A stretch of DNA of 64,000 bases from positions 140,686 to 204,685 of the forward strand of contig NZ_SPQQ01000010.1 of assembly GCF_004766045.1 (NCBI RefSeq), read 5' to 3'. Both the position numbers and the translations under genes were made by a program. The notes beneath the pieces are model-generated. The model was not told where the DNA came from, did not search any database, and worked only from the letters and a program-made list of their open reading frames with translations. The stretch's first letter is position 1, and each line of letters begins with the position of its first letter. Shown piece by piece: positions 43,348 to 52,573 of this stretch. Source of the DNA: Desulfosporosinus fructosivorans (GTDB taxonomy: Bacteria > Bacillota > Desulfitobacteriia > Desulfitobacteriales > Desulfitobacteriaceae).

Positions 43348-44598
43348 TTAGTCTTCGTAAGCGTTGGCCATTACATCGGCAACATGCATAACCTTCTGTT
43401 TTTGACCGGCCTTGTTTATGCCGCCTTGAAGTCTCAACATGCAAGCTGGGCAACTTGTAGCCACCAAATCTGCATTGGTATCCTTGATGTTCTGTGTCTT
43501 CTGAACTGTGATATCTGTAGATACCTCATGATAAAAGGCTTGTATTAGACCGGCTGCTCCGCAACAACGGCTGGCTTCAAACATTTCCTTATATTCAACC
43601 CGAGGAATCATTTGCAACAATTGTCGTGGTTGCTTTGTTACCTTAAGACCCCGCACCATGTGGCAAGGATCATGATAGGTGATTGTTAGAGGACTTGAAT
43701 TATGAAGTTTGCTCTGATCGACACCAATACTCGCCATATATTCTGAAAACTCTACTACTTTTTCGGAAAATAATTTAACTTTTGGAAGATACGACGGCTC
43801 ATCGGCAAAGAGAGTCAGATAATCATGTCTAAGCATCGCAGCACAGGACGCACATGCAGTGAGAACAACTTCGGCATCGCTATACTTATCTAAAAAGGTA
43901 TCAATAGTTTTACGGGCGTTTCTTTTCGCTGTTTCGAAGTCACCATAGGCATATTGCGGGAGACCGCAGCACACTTGATCTTTTGGAATAATAACTTCAC
44001 AGTCATTTTTCGTTAACACTTTAACAACAGAATGAGCGGTTTGGTCTAAGGAGTGATTGAGAAAACAACCCACATAAAATCCGACTTTATGCTTCGGATG
44101 TTGCACCGCAATCTTCTCTGAGACCTGCTCCAAAAATGGTTTTTTTGCAGTAGGGAAGTTTTTAATATCAATACCGCGAAAATAGTCCAGTCCATCAATT
44201 TTATTGAGGACACTTTTTCCCATTCCTCCGAAAAGACGAAATCCCATACCCAACCTCTTCGGACTTGCTAAAGTATTTAAAGCAAAAGACTTAGCAAATG
44301 GCTTGATTCCTTTTCTTAGTTTTAGATCTCTCCGCGCAGCCATGACGAGTTCATTACCATGTACACCGTTTGGGCAAGTGACTGCACATTCTCCACACAA
44401 CAGACAGCTCATGATGGCATCTTCATACTCTTGATCAGGTTCTAGTTTCCCATCGGCGACAGCTTTGATGAGCTGGATTCTTCCGCGTGTAGACATTTCC
44501 TCTGATCCAGTCAATTTATAGGTCTTACAGGCTGTATGGCAACCACCACACTTGTTACACGTGTTGAGCATTTCATATACGTCTGCCAAAACTCCCAC
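43348..44598 (-). CDS. glcF: Fe-S oxidoreductase, GlcF-like subunit
   Basis: The 416-residue protein has two N-terminal [4Fe-4S] motifs, CNKCGGCHTACK (about residue 14) and CLLCGECAVTCPNGV (about residue 65), and two C-terminal CCG domains seen in CCGLPQYAYGD and CCGAAGLIQAFY. This is the GlcF/HdrD-like electron-transfer subunit of glycolate oxidase. It passes electrons from the flavoproteins to quinone or another carrier. It is the first structural gene after iclR and is preceded by a promoter and an IclR-type palindrome. Confidence 0.88.
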   Translation of the reverse strand: MGVLADVYEMLNTCNKCGGCHTACKTYKLTGSEEMSTRGRIQLIKAVADGKLEPDQEYEDAIMSCLLCGECAVTCPNGVHGNELVMAARRDLKLRKGIKPFAKSFALNTLASPKRLGMGFRLFGGMGKSVLNKIDGLDYFRGIDIKNFPTAKKPFLEQVSEKIAVQHPKHKVGFYVGCFLNHSLDQTAHSVVKVLTKNDCEVIIPKDQVCCGLPQYAYGDFETAKRNARKTIDTFLDKYSDAEVVLTACASCAAMLRHDYLTLFADEPSYLPKVKLFSEKVVEFSEYMASIGVDQSKLHNSSPLTITYHDPCHMVRGLKVTKQPRQLLQMIPRVEYKEMFEASRCCGAAGLIQAFYHEVSTDITVQKTQNIKDTNADLVATSCPACMLRLQGGINKAGQKQKVMHVADVMANAYED

Positions 44599-44663
44599 TG
44601 ATATATCCCCCTTCCTTTATACCGATTCTCTTTCCCCCGAATATAATAATTAGTCCAAAAACG

Positions 44664-44686
44664 ATAATGAAACAATGTTTCATTAT
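44664..44686. promoter_or_regulatory. Palindromic operator upstream of glcF
   Basis: TGAAAC-AAT-GTTTCA (44668-44682) extends to a 23-base near-perfect palindrome flanked by ATAA and TTAT. It lies just downstream of the glcF promoter and matches the two sites at 39744-39790. Confidence 0.8.
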
Positions 44687-44695
44687 GTTAATTCT

Positions 44696-44724
44696 ATTAT
44701 CATCCTAAACATCTAAATGGTCAA
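44696..44724 (-). promoter_or_regulatory. Promoter of the glcF operon
   Basis: TTGACC (44724-44719), 17 bases, GATAAT (44701-44696). The layout and spacer words match the CoA-ligase promoter at 39805-39833. Confidence 0.7.
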
Positions 44725-44827
44725 GAAGAATTTTCTGAATATATTGTGCAATTGTGCACAAATACTCCTTATACTTTTAGGATGTAACAGAAATACAATA
44801 GAAACCCTCTTTTTGGGTAGATATAAA

Positions 44828-45604
44828 CTATGACTTCTGAAAGAAATCGAATCCCATATAGGCAGAAATCAGTTCTCCGGACTTTTTCATTTCTTGACCG
44901 ATTCGCTCGATCCCTTTTTCTTTGATTCGCTCAGCCGGGCCAGAGACACTGATCGCCCCGATTGCTCGTCCAGAATAGTCGAAAACAGGGGTTCCCAGAC
45001 AAATTATTCCGATTTCGTTTTCTTCGATCTCCACTGATATTTTGCTAATTTTAATTTCGTTAAGATAGACCATCAAGGAATCTGCTTCAACAGGTGTATT
45101 GGGAGTATAGCGAGTCATTCCTTTTTTCTCAAGAATGTGCCTGACTTCCTCTTCGGGCAAGGTTGAAAGTAGAGCTTTACCCACTGCTGTACAGTGCATT
45201 GGAGCCCTCCGCCCCACCTTGGAATGCATGCTTACGACATGGGAACTTTCTGCTTTGTCGATGTAAACAACTTCACCTTCATCAGGAAGAACAAGGTGGA
45301 CAACCTCATCCAGCAATTTCGCTAAATCGTTCAGGACGGGTGATGCAACTTTACGTATTTCCAAATCATTTAAAAATCGCATCCCTAACTCCACGATTTT
45401 TATGCCCAATTGGTAGCGTTCGTTATCCCTTACCCTTTCCACATAGCCACGGTGGCATAAAGTATGCAAAATTCGATGGACAGTGCTTTTATGCAAGCTT
45501 ATACGATTTCCAATTTCCGTAACACCTAACGCCTCTTCTGCCTGAGCTAACACTTCTAAAACATCAAGTGATCGATCGAGGGTTTGTACATATTTTTCAG
45601 CCAC
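44828..45604 (-). CDS. IclR family transcriptional regulator
   Basis: The 258-residue protein has the IclR winged helix (ISLHKSTVHRILHTLCHRGY, residues 33-52) and a C-terminal effector domain with VDKAESSHVVSMHSKVGRR-like and GRAIGAISVSGPAERI segments. IclR members respond to organic acids such as glyoxylate. It lies upstream of glcF on the same strand, and TGAAAC-N2/3-GTTTCA palindromes flank the glycolate and CoA-ligase operons. It is the probable regulator of both. The effector is unverified. Confidence 0.9.
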   Translation of the reverse strand: MAEKYVQTLDRSLDVLEVLAQAEEALGVTEIGNRISLHKSTVHRILHTLCHRGYVERVRDNERYQLGIKIVELGMRFLNDLEIRKVASPVLNDLAKLLDEVVHLVLPDEGEVVYIDKAESSHVVSMHSKVGRRAPMHCTAVGKALLSTLPEEEVRHILEKKGMTRYTPNTPVEADSLMVYLNEIKISKISVEIEENEIGIICLGTPVFDYSGRAIGAISVSGPAERIKEKGIERIGQEMKKSGELISAYMGFDFFQKS

Positions 45605-45758
45605 AGATGATCCTCCATTCTGACCATAATTTTGTAATCACCTTTTTCAAGGTGCAGAATCCTTTATAAATAGAAATTCAATCTAACACATGAAGGTATT
45701 CTTATTTGAATAGTATGACTTTATTAAGTTATATAGTCAAGACCTTATTTTATGAGCT

Positions 45759-46406
45759 TTATCCTTCTTTATCTTTTTTTACAATATGTCCGCTAACGCC
45801 AGCCTTATAACATTTTAGGAACAGATTGTAATAATCGTCCATGACCTGTGAGGAATACATCTCACCATTCATTTTCAGTATTTCTATTGCAGCTTCTATA
45901 GTGCACAAATTTCCTTCGGTTGCTCCCCTTCTCAGATCATAGTTAGATGCATAGTTTCGCTCTATTGAAACAATCGGCAATCCCTCTAAAAAGTCACTCT
46001 TTCGAAATATCTTTCTAGCTTCCTTCCATGTCCCATCTATAATTATAAAGGCTGGAATTTTGTCAATTAGTTTAAATTCTACTTTTCTTTTTTCTAACTC
46101 CTCATTTTCTGTTGGAAATACTACAAACGTTTTATATTCTTCCATGCTCATATATTTAATTAATTTATCTGGACTCTTTGTCCGCTCCCATAGAAAGATT
46201 TCGGTTGATTCTGGATTTATTACTTTTAATAGCCTTGCCGTATTAGAAGGCCTATAAAACTCTCTTTCACTCGATAGAATCCAGAGCTTTGCTTGAGTCC
46301 TTACTTTTACTGATTTATTACAGATACAGTTGATGGTCGGTAATCCACATTTATCGCAACTTTCATATAAGCTTGTAATATGTTTAACTCTATATATTTT
46401 ATCCAC
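45759..46406 (-). CDS. DTW domain tRNA-uridine aminocarboxypropyltransferase (TapT-like)
   Basis: This family transfers the aminocarboxypropyl group of S-adenosylmethionine to uridine of tRNA (acp3U at position 47 in E. coli). The DTW signature is seen as IIIDGTWKEARKIF. A zinc-like Cys set lies at the N-terminus (ESCDKCGLPTINCICNKS). The GTG at 46406 (215 residues) is preferred because AAAGGGG precedes it and it no longer overlaps sbcC; the longest frame starts at 46478 inside sbcC. It is transcribed after sbcC. Confidence 0.85.
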   Translation of the reverse strand: MDKIYRVKHITSLYESCDKCGLPTINCICNKSVKVRTQAKLWILSSEREFYRPSNTARLLKVINPESTEIFLWERTKSPDKLIKYMSMEEYKTFVVFPTENEELEKRKVEFKLIDKIPAFIIIDGTWKEARKIFRKSDFLEGLPIVSIERNYASNYDLRRGATEGNLCTIEAAIEILKMNGEMYSSQVMDDYYNLFLKCYKAGVSGHIVKKDKEG

Positions 46407-46440
46407 TTTGTCCCCTTTGCTAAACTGCGCTACTAATGTT

Positions 46441-49400
46441 CTAGGCCATTTCCAACTTGACCGTGCTTCCCACGCCACCGGCCTCAGCAGGTGTAACGAC
46501 CAAACGACGAGCGAGCCGGTTCTTCAGTTCTGGTACGTGACTTATGATACCAATCGTTAGATTTTGAAGGTGAAGTTTTTCTAGAGTGTTCATCACTGTT
46601 TCTAGAAGATTGGCATCGAGGGTTCCAAATCCTTCATCAAGGAAGAAGAATTCTAGCGGTGATTCTCCCCGCAGTTGGATCTGAGTAGACAAGGCTAAGG
46701 CAAGGGCTAAGGCTGTGAGGAAGGTTTCTCCCCCTGATAAACTGCTAACGGGGCGACGTACTCCGCCATTAGCATCATCGCGCATGATAAAACCGCCCTC
46801 TGCATCAACCTCCAAGGCATAGCGCTGGTTTGTTAACATTTTCAAGCGTTCAGAGGCATCCAGTGATACGTTAGCTAACTGTTCTTGAGCAATAAATTCA
46901 ATAAAGGCATTTCCTTTAAAAACGGTTTGCAAGGTTTTGAGTAAGCTCCGGCGGTGGCTCAAAGCTTTTCGTTGACTTTCAAGGCGCATCCATTCTTCGT
47001 GTTGTCCCTTTAGTTTTTCCAACCATTTTTGAGTTGCACCGCGTCGCTCAATCGCTTCGGTATGGGAGTTTTCCACGGCCATAAGCCGAACCGGCCAAGC
47101 AAGCCATTCCTCAGGGCGAAGACTTCGCCCCTTAAGCCGCAATTCAACGTCGTCGCGTTTCTGCTTGATCATCCGAACGTCTTGCTGGAAGGCCATGATG
47201 TCCCGTTCCATGGTCAGCCGTTCAGCCTGGTCACATAAAGCACCCTGTGCCACTGCCACAGTCGTAAATCGCGCTGTTTTAAGGCCCTGATCCAGCTTGC
47301 GTTGGGCAACCTCAAAGCCTTCTCTGGCTAGTTCCAAGGTTTTGTGGCTGACCGCCTGAGTCTGCTCGGCCTGTGTCCACTCCTCTTTGGCCTGCTCATA
47401 AGCCTTCCTCAGCGTTTCTTCAGTCCCTGTTACAAGAGACAATTCTTGTTTAACCTGTAGAGTCCGCTCCAGGGCAGGCTTTCCTTCAGTTAATGCCTCA
47501 CATTTACTCTTGAGTTCTGCCACATCACGAGCGGCTTCACTTCCCACTGTTTTTAAATTCTGAAGCTCAAGCTCACATGTCGCCTTCTCACTCATCAGCC
47601 GCTGCTGGACCTCATCGGATTCTCGCACCCCTTCTTCTAGACCCGATAACTCCAGATTTAACATCCTCATCGTTTGATCCCAGGTGGCATATTGTTTTTG
47701 TAACAACAAAATCTCCGCAGGGGCAATACTCCCGCGCAAAGTATCCAGCTGATCTTTTCGCTGCGCCTGTTCATCAAACAGTCGGTTTAACCGATTATGA
47801 AGATCGTTTCCAACACCCTCTGTGGAGGCAATCTGTGCTTGCGCGTAATGCATTTTTTTATCGACTTCAACTAAGGTCCGCTGCGCATCCTCCAACTGAC
47901 GGATTAGCAGCTCTTGATCTGTTTTCCATTGGGTCAATACTTGGCGATTCTTCGTCAACTTAGACTCTCGTTCAACTCGTTGGGCATTGATAGCCTGCAT
48001 ATCTTTACTACGGTCCGGTTCCGGTAATTCCTGGCGATAGCTGAGAATTGCACGTCGCTTAGTTTCACAGAGATTTAACTGATTTTGCTCAAGTTCTTGT
48101 TTCGCAAACAGTTGGGCCTTGGCTACGGCCAGAGCGATCGCGCCGTCTGCCCTTTTCCTCTCCAACGTCTGTAGTTCCCTTGAGACTTCCTCCAGGACCT
48201 TTCTCGACTTATCTAGAATCGCATTACCCAAACGCTGGGCGGGCATGGGGTGGTGAACTGAGCCACAGACTGGACAATTTTCTCCCTCCACCAGATTCTC
48301 AACAAGTACTCCTGCAAGATTTTCTTGTTCTAGACCCTTCACTTCAGCCGTTTTTCGCTCAACGAGAGCTTGGCCCTCTTGAACAGCCCGCGAAATCTCG
48401 CCCTGTCCCTTCTCTCCTATTTCCACGTCGACTTGCGATTTTTGGCGATCTCCAGCAAGGATTGGGAGACGTTCCTGTTCAGCGTTGCATTCCCGTTCTG
48501 CACGTTCAATATTGGTGATTATGTGTCGGTAGCGTTCTAATTCCTGAGCTTGCTCACTGAGTATTTCCTCACGAACCGGCGGATCTTGTTGCCGACTGGC
48601 CAACGTTGCTTTCAGCTGTTCCACAGATTCCTGAGCGGTTTGAACCTCAGCCACGATGGTCTGCAGTTTTAATCGCCGTTCTTTCATTTGAGACGCATTC
48701 TTTTCTAAGTCCCCTTGCAAGTCGACCACTTGTTTGGAGACCATCTCATACCCTTCTAAAGCTTGGGCCGAGGCATTCACCCGAGCGCGCTGCGCCGGAT
48801 CGATCGTTATTTGAGTTAGTTGGGTCTTCACGTCTCGCTGCCGCTTTTGGGCTTCTGCTTTACTAGCTAGAGCGACCTGGATCTTTTGTTCCAAGTCCTT
48901 TCGGGTTCGATCCAACTCACCGTATTTGTTACGCGTAACGATTAACCGTTGATCTCGCGCTAGAATATCCTCTTCTAAGCCTTTGGCTTGTTCCAGTTGT
49001 TCCAGTCGACGCAGCAAGTGTGGCTCGACCTCTAACCGTCTTTGATTGGACTCAAACCACTGTCTTTCTGCGAGTTCCTTTTTCAGCCTAGCTACTTTAA
49101 GGCTAGTCTCAGCGGTCTCGGCCTGGACTTTGGCCCCCTTGAATCGTTCTTCCGAGAAACTGATTTCTTCCAAGATCGGTCGAATCGATTCCGCACGTTC
49201 AGCTAGGCTTAAGCGCTCTGAGATTTTATCAATATTGAACTGTGAGGCTGTCAGCTCGGCCTCTTTTCCCTGAATCTGGTGTAACTGTTCTTGAAGACTC
49301 CATAATTCCTTAGCGTCATCATACTGTTGTTTTAAAGTTGTTAATTCCTTATCAATACTGGCGGAGGTTGCATTCGCTGCACTCCAGTCCGCCTCGGCTT

Positions 49401-50055
49401 CTTTGAGCCGCTCTGCAGAAGCATCCCCTAGGCCCTGTTGCCGTTGCTCCACACCGTTTAAGTTAAACTCTGAACTTCCCAGCTGTTCTGACAGTCTAGC
49501 TGAGAGTTCTCTTCCATAGGCTTCTAGGGAAAACAACCGCTCAAGCATTAGCCTTCGATCTTTAGGTTTTATGGTTAGAAACTCCGCGAATTTCCCCTGG
49601 GGAAGAACAACCGCCCGGGTAAAGTCCTCCACGGTGAGTCCCAACACATCCTCCATTTTCTTGGTCATCTCATCGGCCTTTGAAGCCAAAACAGTTTCAA
49701 CGCCCTCGACTATTTCTACTAGACGACAGGTGGAGGCCTTGACCGTCCGATCCCCGGAGCGCCGATACGCTCGTTCTGCACGGTAGTTGATCCGTTGACT
49801 TCCCGCTGCTAAGGAGAAGCTATAGTCCACCGTAAGCTGGTCTTCCGCATGGTTAAGAATCCCTTGTGTATTGTTGGCTGCCCGTTCGACTGTACCGTAG
49901 AGCGCGAGCGTGATAGCATCAAGAATTGTGGACTTTCCGCTTCCAGTTGAGCCAAATATTCCGAATACACCTGTTTCGCACAGTTTCGTAAAATCGATTT
50001 CCTGAACTTCCCTAAAGCTGTTTAAGCCAGCAATTCTTAAGCGAATTGGTCTCAT
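46441..50055 (-). CDS. sbcC: Exonuclease SbcC ATPase subunit
   Basis: SbcC is the Rad50-like partner of SbcD that cleaves hairpins and protein-blocked DNA ends. The 1204-residue protein has Walker A GSTGSGKSTILDAI (about residue 35), two long coiled-coil arms, a zinc hook CPVC near residue 593, and a C-terminal Walker B FFLDEGFGTLD (about residue 1140) with the signature SSLSGGETFLTALALALALS before it. Its start overlaps the stop of sbcD by four bases (ATGA). Confidence 0.96.
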   Translation of the reverse strand: MRPIRLRIAGLNSFREVQEIDFTKLCETGVFGIFGSTGSGKSTILDAITLALYGTVERAANNTQGILNHAEDQLTVDYSFSLAAGSQRINYRAERAYRRSGDRTVKASTCRLVEIVEGVETVLASKADEMTKKMEDVLGLTVEDFTRAVVLPQGKFAEFLTIKPKDRRLMLERLFSLEAYGRELSARLSEQLGSSEFNLNGVEQRQQGLGDASAERLKEAEADWSAANATSASIDKELTTLKQQYDDAKELWSLQEQLHQIQGKEAELTASQFNIDKISERLSLAERAESIRPILEEISFSEERFKGAKVQAETAETSLKVARLKKELAERQWFESNQRRLEVEPHLLRRLEQLEQAKGLEEDILARDQRLIVTRNKYGELDRTRKDLEQKIQVALASKAEAQKRQRDVKTQLTQITIDPAQRARVNASAQALEGYEMVSKQVVDLQGDLEKNASQMKERRLKLQTIVAEVQTAQESVEQLKATLASRQQDPPVREEILSEQAQELERYRHIITNIERAERECNAEQERLPILAGDRQKSQVDVEIGEKGQGEISRAVQEGQALVERKTAEVKGLEQENLAGVLVENLVEGENCPVCGSVHHPMPAQRLGNAILDKSRKVLEEVSRELQTLERKRADGAIALAVAKAQLFAKQELEQNQLNLCETKRRAILSYRQELPEPDRSKDMQAINAQRVERESKLTKNRQVLTQWKTDQELLIRQLEDAQRTLVEVDKKMHYAQAQIASTEGVGNDLHNRLNRLFDEQAQRKDQLDTLRGSIAPAEILLLQKQYATWDQTMRMLNLELSGLEEGVRESDEVQQRLMSEKATCELELQNLKTVGSEAARDVAELKSKCEALTEGKPALERTLQVKQELSLVTGTEETLRKAYEQAKEEWTQAEQTQAVSHKTLELAREGFEVAQRKLDQGLKTARFTTVAVAQGALCDQAERLTMERDIMAFQQDVRMIKQKRDDVELRLKGRSLRPEEWLAWPVRLMAVENSHTEAIERRGATQKWLEKLKGQHEEWMRLESQRKALSHRRSLLKTLQTVFKGNAFIEFIAQEQLANVSLDASERLKMLTNQRYALEVDAEGGFIMRDDANGGVRRPVSSLSGGETFLTALALALALSTQIQLRGESPLEFFFLDEGFGTLDANLLETVMNTLEKLHLQNLTIGIISHVPELKNRLARRLVVTPAEAGGVGSTVKLEMA

Positions 50056-51374
50056 GCTATCTCCCCCTCGGCTCGCCCATTCGTATGCGACAGAGACTCA
50101 GTGTTATGTAATTCAACTTTGATAGAACCGTTTTCTTCGTAACCTTCGCTGTTTTTATCGGGGTCGATTAAGGATAAAAACAAGGAGACTAATTCCTGCT
50201 CCGGCTCAGCACCACCGGTTCTGTCCTGATAGAACTTGCGGAACAGCTCATCAATCGGTAACTTTGAGCGAGCCTCCGCCACGATCTGCTCAGTTTCCGG
50301 GAAGACGGGGCGAATATTAATTAGGCGTTCTCGCTGGCGACGTAGGGTGTGGATATCTTGAGAATTAAGCGCACCCGTCACAGAGACTTCTAAATCGATC
50401 CAGGCGTTGAGGTCCTTCCCTTCATCGATCCAGCGCTGCACTTGAGCTAGCCCCTCTTTGGCTTGCCATTTCACCAGTGGGTAGCCGGCACTCAGAAAAA
50501 TCTCGCGCGTTGTCACTGGCTGGCCGGGAAAAGCCTCGATAAAGATCACGGATTTGGCATACCCTGTTTCAGAAAAGCTATAGGCGAGTGGAGAACCGGA
50601 GTAACGGGTGGGAACGGGTGCCCCTTTGACAGCTTGGGCACGATGTAAATGCCCCAGAGCAACATACTGAGCGCCAAATGACATCGCTTCAACTTCAACA
50701 GTCGGTGCACTTCCCAGTTCGATCGGACGCTCTGACTCGGATTGCATTCCTCCACGTACAAAGAGATGGCTGATTCCCAGTTTAACTGCATCCGCGCGAA
50801 AGTTCTGTCCAAAAGTGGCGAATAATTGCTGGACGCGCTTAGAGTACTCCTGGCGTAGGATTTCTTCATCTAAGCTCTCGCTTAATACCTCGTTAAGCCG
50901 AGACTCGGAAGGATAGGGAAGCATGGCAATGATCGCCGGATCCGGGCAACCGGGAATATGCAACTCTACCCACCCTTGGCCTGCTGCCACCCTAACCACC
51001 TTTCCCTGATTCAGCTGCGCCAAGAGACTAGGCGTTAAGACGTCTTTCGGAAGGCCATATAACGTGATCCCGTTCCCGACCGCCAGAGGACTTGCTGCAC
51101 AAAGTCGCTCCGGGTTATCGTGATTGCCTGCAATGGCCACTACGGCGCGCTTTCCCCCAGCAGACAAACGGTTTAAGGCATCATAAAAAAGCTCCTCAGC
51201 GATGGCGGGAGGATTTACGGTATCAAAGACATCTCCTGCAATTAAGACAAGATCTACCGCTTCGTCTTCCACAATCGTGCAGAGTTCATCAATAAACTTC
51301 ACTTGCTCTTCAATTCGACTTCGCCCTTCAAGCATACGGCCAAGGTGCCAATCTGATGTATGTATGATACGCAT
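50052..51374 (-). CDS. sbcD: Exonuclease SbcD nuclease subunit
   Basis: SbcD is the Mre11-like metallophosphatase nuclease. Motifs in order are HTSDWHLGRML at the start, LIAGDVFDTVNPP, IAGNHDNPERL and VALGHLHRAQ, with metal-binding Asp, Asn and His residues. The ATG at 51374 (440 residues) is chosen because AGGGGCGGGG lies seven bases upstream and the sequence then starts at the family's usual MRIIHTSDWH. The longer frame from 51428 is not needed. Confidence 0.96.
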   Translation of the reverse strand: MRIIHTSDWHLGRMLEGRSRIEEQVKFIDELCTIVEDEAVDLVLIAGDVFDTVNPPAIAEELFYDALNRLSAGGKRAVVAIAGNHDNPERLCAASPLAVGNGITLYGLPKDVLTPSLLAQLNQGKVVRVAAGQGWVELHIPGCPDPAIIAMLPYPSESRLNEVLSESLDEEILRQEYSKRVQQLFATFGQNFRADAVKLGISHLFVRGGMQSESERPIELGSAPTVEVEAMSFGAQYVALGHLHRAQAVKGAPVPTRYSGSPLAYSFSETGYAKSVIFIEAFPGQPVTTREIFLSAGYPLVKWQAKEGLAQVQRWIDEGKDLNAWIDLEVSVTGALNSQDIHTLRRQRERLINIRPVFPETEQIVAEARSKLPIDELFRKFYQDRTGGAEPEQELVSLFLSLIDPDKNSEGYEENGSIKVELHNTESLSHTNGRAEGEIA

Positions 51375-51480
51375 GGGTAACCCCGCCCCTTTCACTCTAT
51401 ATCTTCTAATGTTCTCATTATAGTGCATGTCTTAGACAAAGAAAACTTGGCTGGCGCCAAGCATCAGCGAAGGCGGCCGC

Positions 51481-51642
51481 CTAGTTATTTAACTCCAATA
51501 GGTTTTCAATAGCTCTGTATAACGTTTCCGCCGCCATTCTTACCTCTCCATCACTAAGCTCCTCTACCTTTTGCATAATCACATATTCATGTGCAGGTTC
51601 AAGTAACGCTAACAGAATGTAATAAACTGTCTCTATATGCAT
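51481..51642 (-). pseudogene. Truncated PadR family regulator
   Basis: A 53-residue frame reads YYILLALLEPAHEYVIMQ, then KVEELSDGEVRMAAETLYRA, the winged-helix part of PadR regulators. The family continues for another 50 or more residues, but here a stop follows LLELNN. It is probably a decayed or truncated gene, and no effector domain remains. Confidence 0.7.
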
Positions 51643-51702
51643 TCACGTTATACAGTATAGCTATATATCAATTGTGTTCAGTTGTACTATAAAATGTCAT
51701 TA

Positions 51703-51731
51703 AAAAAACTGCACAGATACTCTGCACAGTT
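51703..51731 (-). terminator. Terminator of the 51845 cupin gene
   Basis: On the minus strand ACTGTGCAGA-GTA-TCTGTGCAGT is followed by TTTTTTT. Confidence 0.8.
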
Positions 51732-51844
51732 AATATGTACTTGTTAGGATTTGAATCATCTGACTTTCTAGGGAGCGTCACTATAGCCTACTTAAAACTA
51801 GCGAAGGGTGATTTGACGTTCATTATCCTTCCACCCTATCGGGG

Positions 51845-52177
51845 CTATTTGTAATCATCTCTTACTGGTGAAAAAACTTCCACGGCTAGAGAGTCCTCCA
51901 TTATTTCGGCTCCGTGCTCAACGTTTTCATTAATAGTCCAACTATCCCCGGGCTTCATCTCATGTCTTTCTCCATCAATAATCATGATAATATAACCATT
52001 CACCAAATATCCGGTTTGTTCATGCGGATGTTGGTGCATCGGTAATAACTTGCCTTTTGCTAACTTAAATTCACATAATAGCGTATTGTTTCCGTAGCCT
52101 AAGGTTTTTCTTTCGATTCCCTCTAGCATTTTGACATATCCGGTTTCAGAGGCTTTTCCTACTTGATAGTTCTGCAT
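51845..52177 (-). CDS. Cupin domain protein
   Basis: This 110-residue single cupin contains LLPMHQHPHEQTGYLVNGYI as its first metal-binding motif and PGDSWTINENVEHGAEIMED as its second. It starts with an ATG that has only a moderate ribosome-binding site. It differs from the cupin at 39931. It stands alone between pseudogene remnants and has its own terminator. The ligand or substrate is unknown. Confidence 0.82.
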   Translation of the reverse strand: MQNYQVGKASETGYVKMLEGIERKTLGYGNNTLLCEFKLAKGKLLPMHQHPHEQTGYLVNGYIIMIIDGERHEMKPGDSWTINENVEHGAEIMEDSLAVEVFSPVRDDYK

Positions 52178-52217
52178 TTGAAATAACTTCCTTCATTAAA
52201 GAAGTTGACCCCCATCG

Positions 52218-52452
52218 TCAACTCCATTCTTCTTTCAGCAATGAGTAATATAATCTGTCCAGATATTTGCCATCACGATAAAAGAAATCCCTGAGTGTAC
52301 CATCATATTTAAATCCACATTTCTCAATTACCTTTTGCGATGCTTGGATCGCTTATCCAATATTGTAACATATCGTCAGCATCTGAATAAGAAAATTTTC
52401 TTAAGATCATTCTGTCTGTTTCTATAGTTTGTGTTCCATTGTGTTTTAGCAT
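52218..52452 (-). pseudogene. GNAT acetyltransferase remnant with internal deletion
   Basis: One frame begins MLKHNGTQTIETDRMILRKF and continues DADDMLQYWISDP, the N-terminus of RimJ/RimL-type GNAT proteins. A different frame then reads ASQKVIEKCGFKYDGTLRDF and ends DRLYYSLLKEEWS, the C-terminus. About 90-100 central residues are missing and the frames do not join. The gene is decayed by internal deletion. Confidence 0.8.
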
Positions 52453-52573
52453 TATTACCACTCCATTTTGGCATGTTGTATCCACCGCCCCTTGTATTAA
52501 AACGAATTCAGGGTGATATTTAAAGCAGTAAATGCCTTGTCCATAGTCTTAAAATTATTCCCTTAAGAATTAT

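Noticed and set aside
40516..44598. LutABC-type lactate oxidation for the FAD and Fe-S genes
   Set aside because: The genes are GlcD/GlcE/GlcF-like with FAD_binding_4 domains; LutABC proteins lack these.
47029..48866. Several plus-strand ORFs of 69-128 residues within sbcC
   Set aside because: They are antisense shadows of the sbcC coiled-coil coding sequence, with no ribosome-binding sites.
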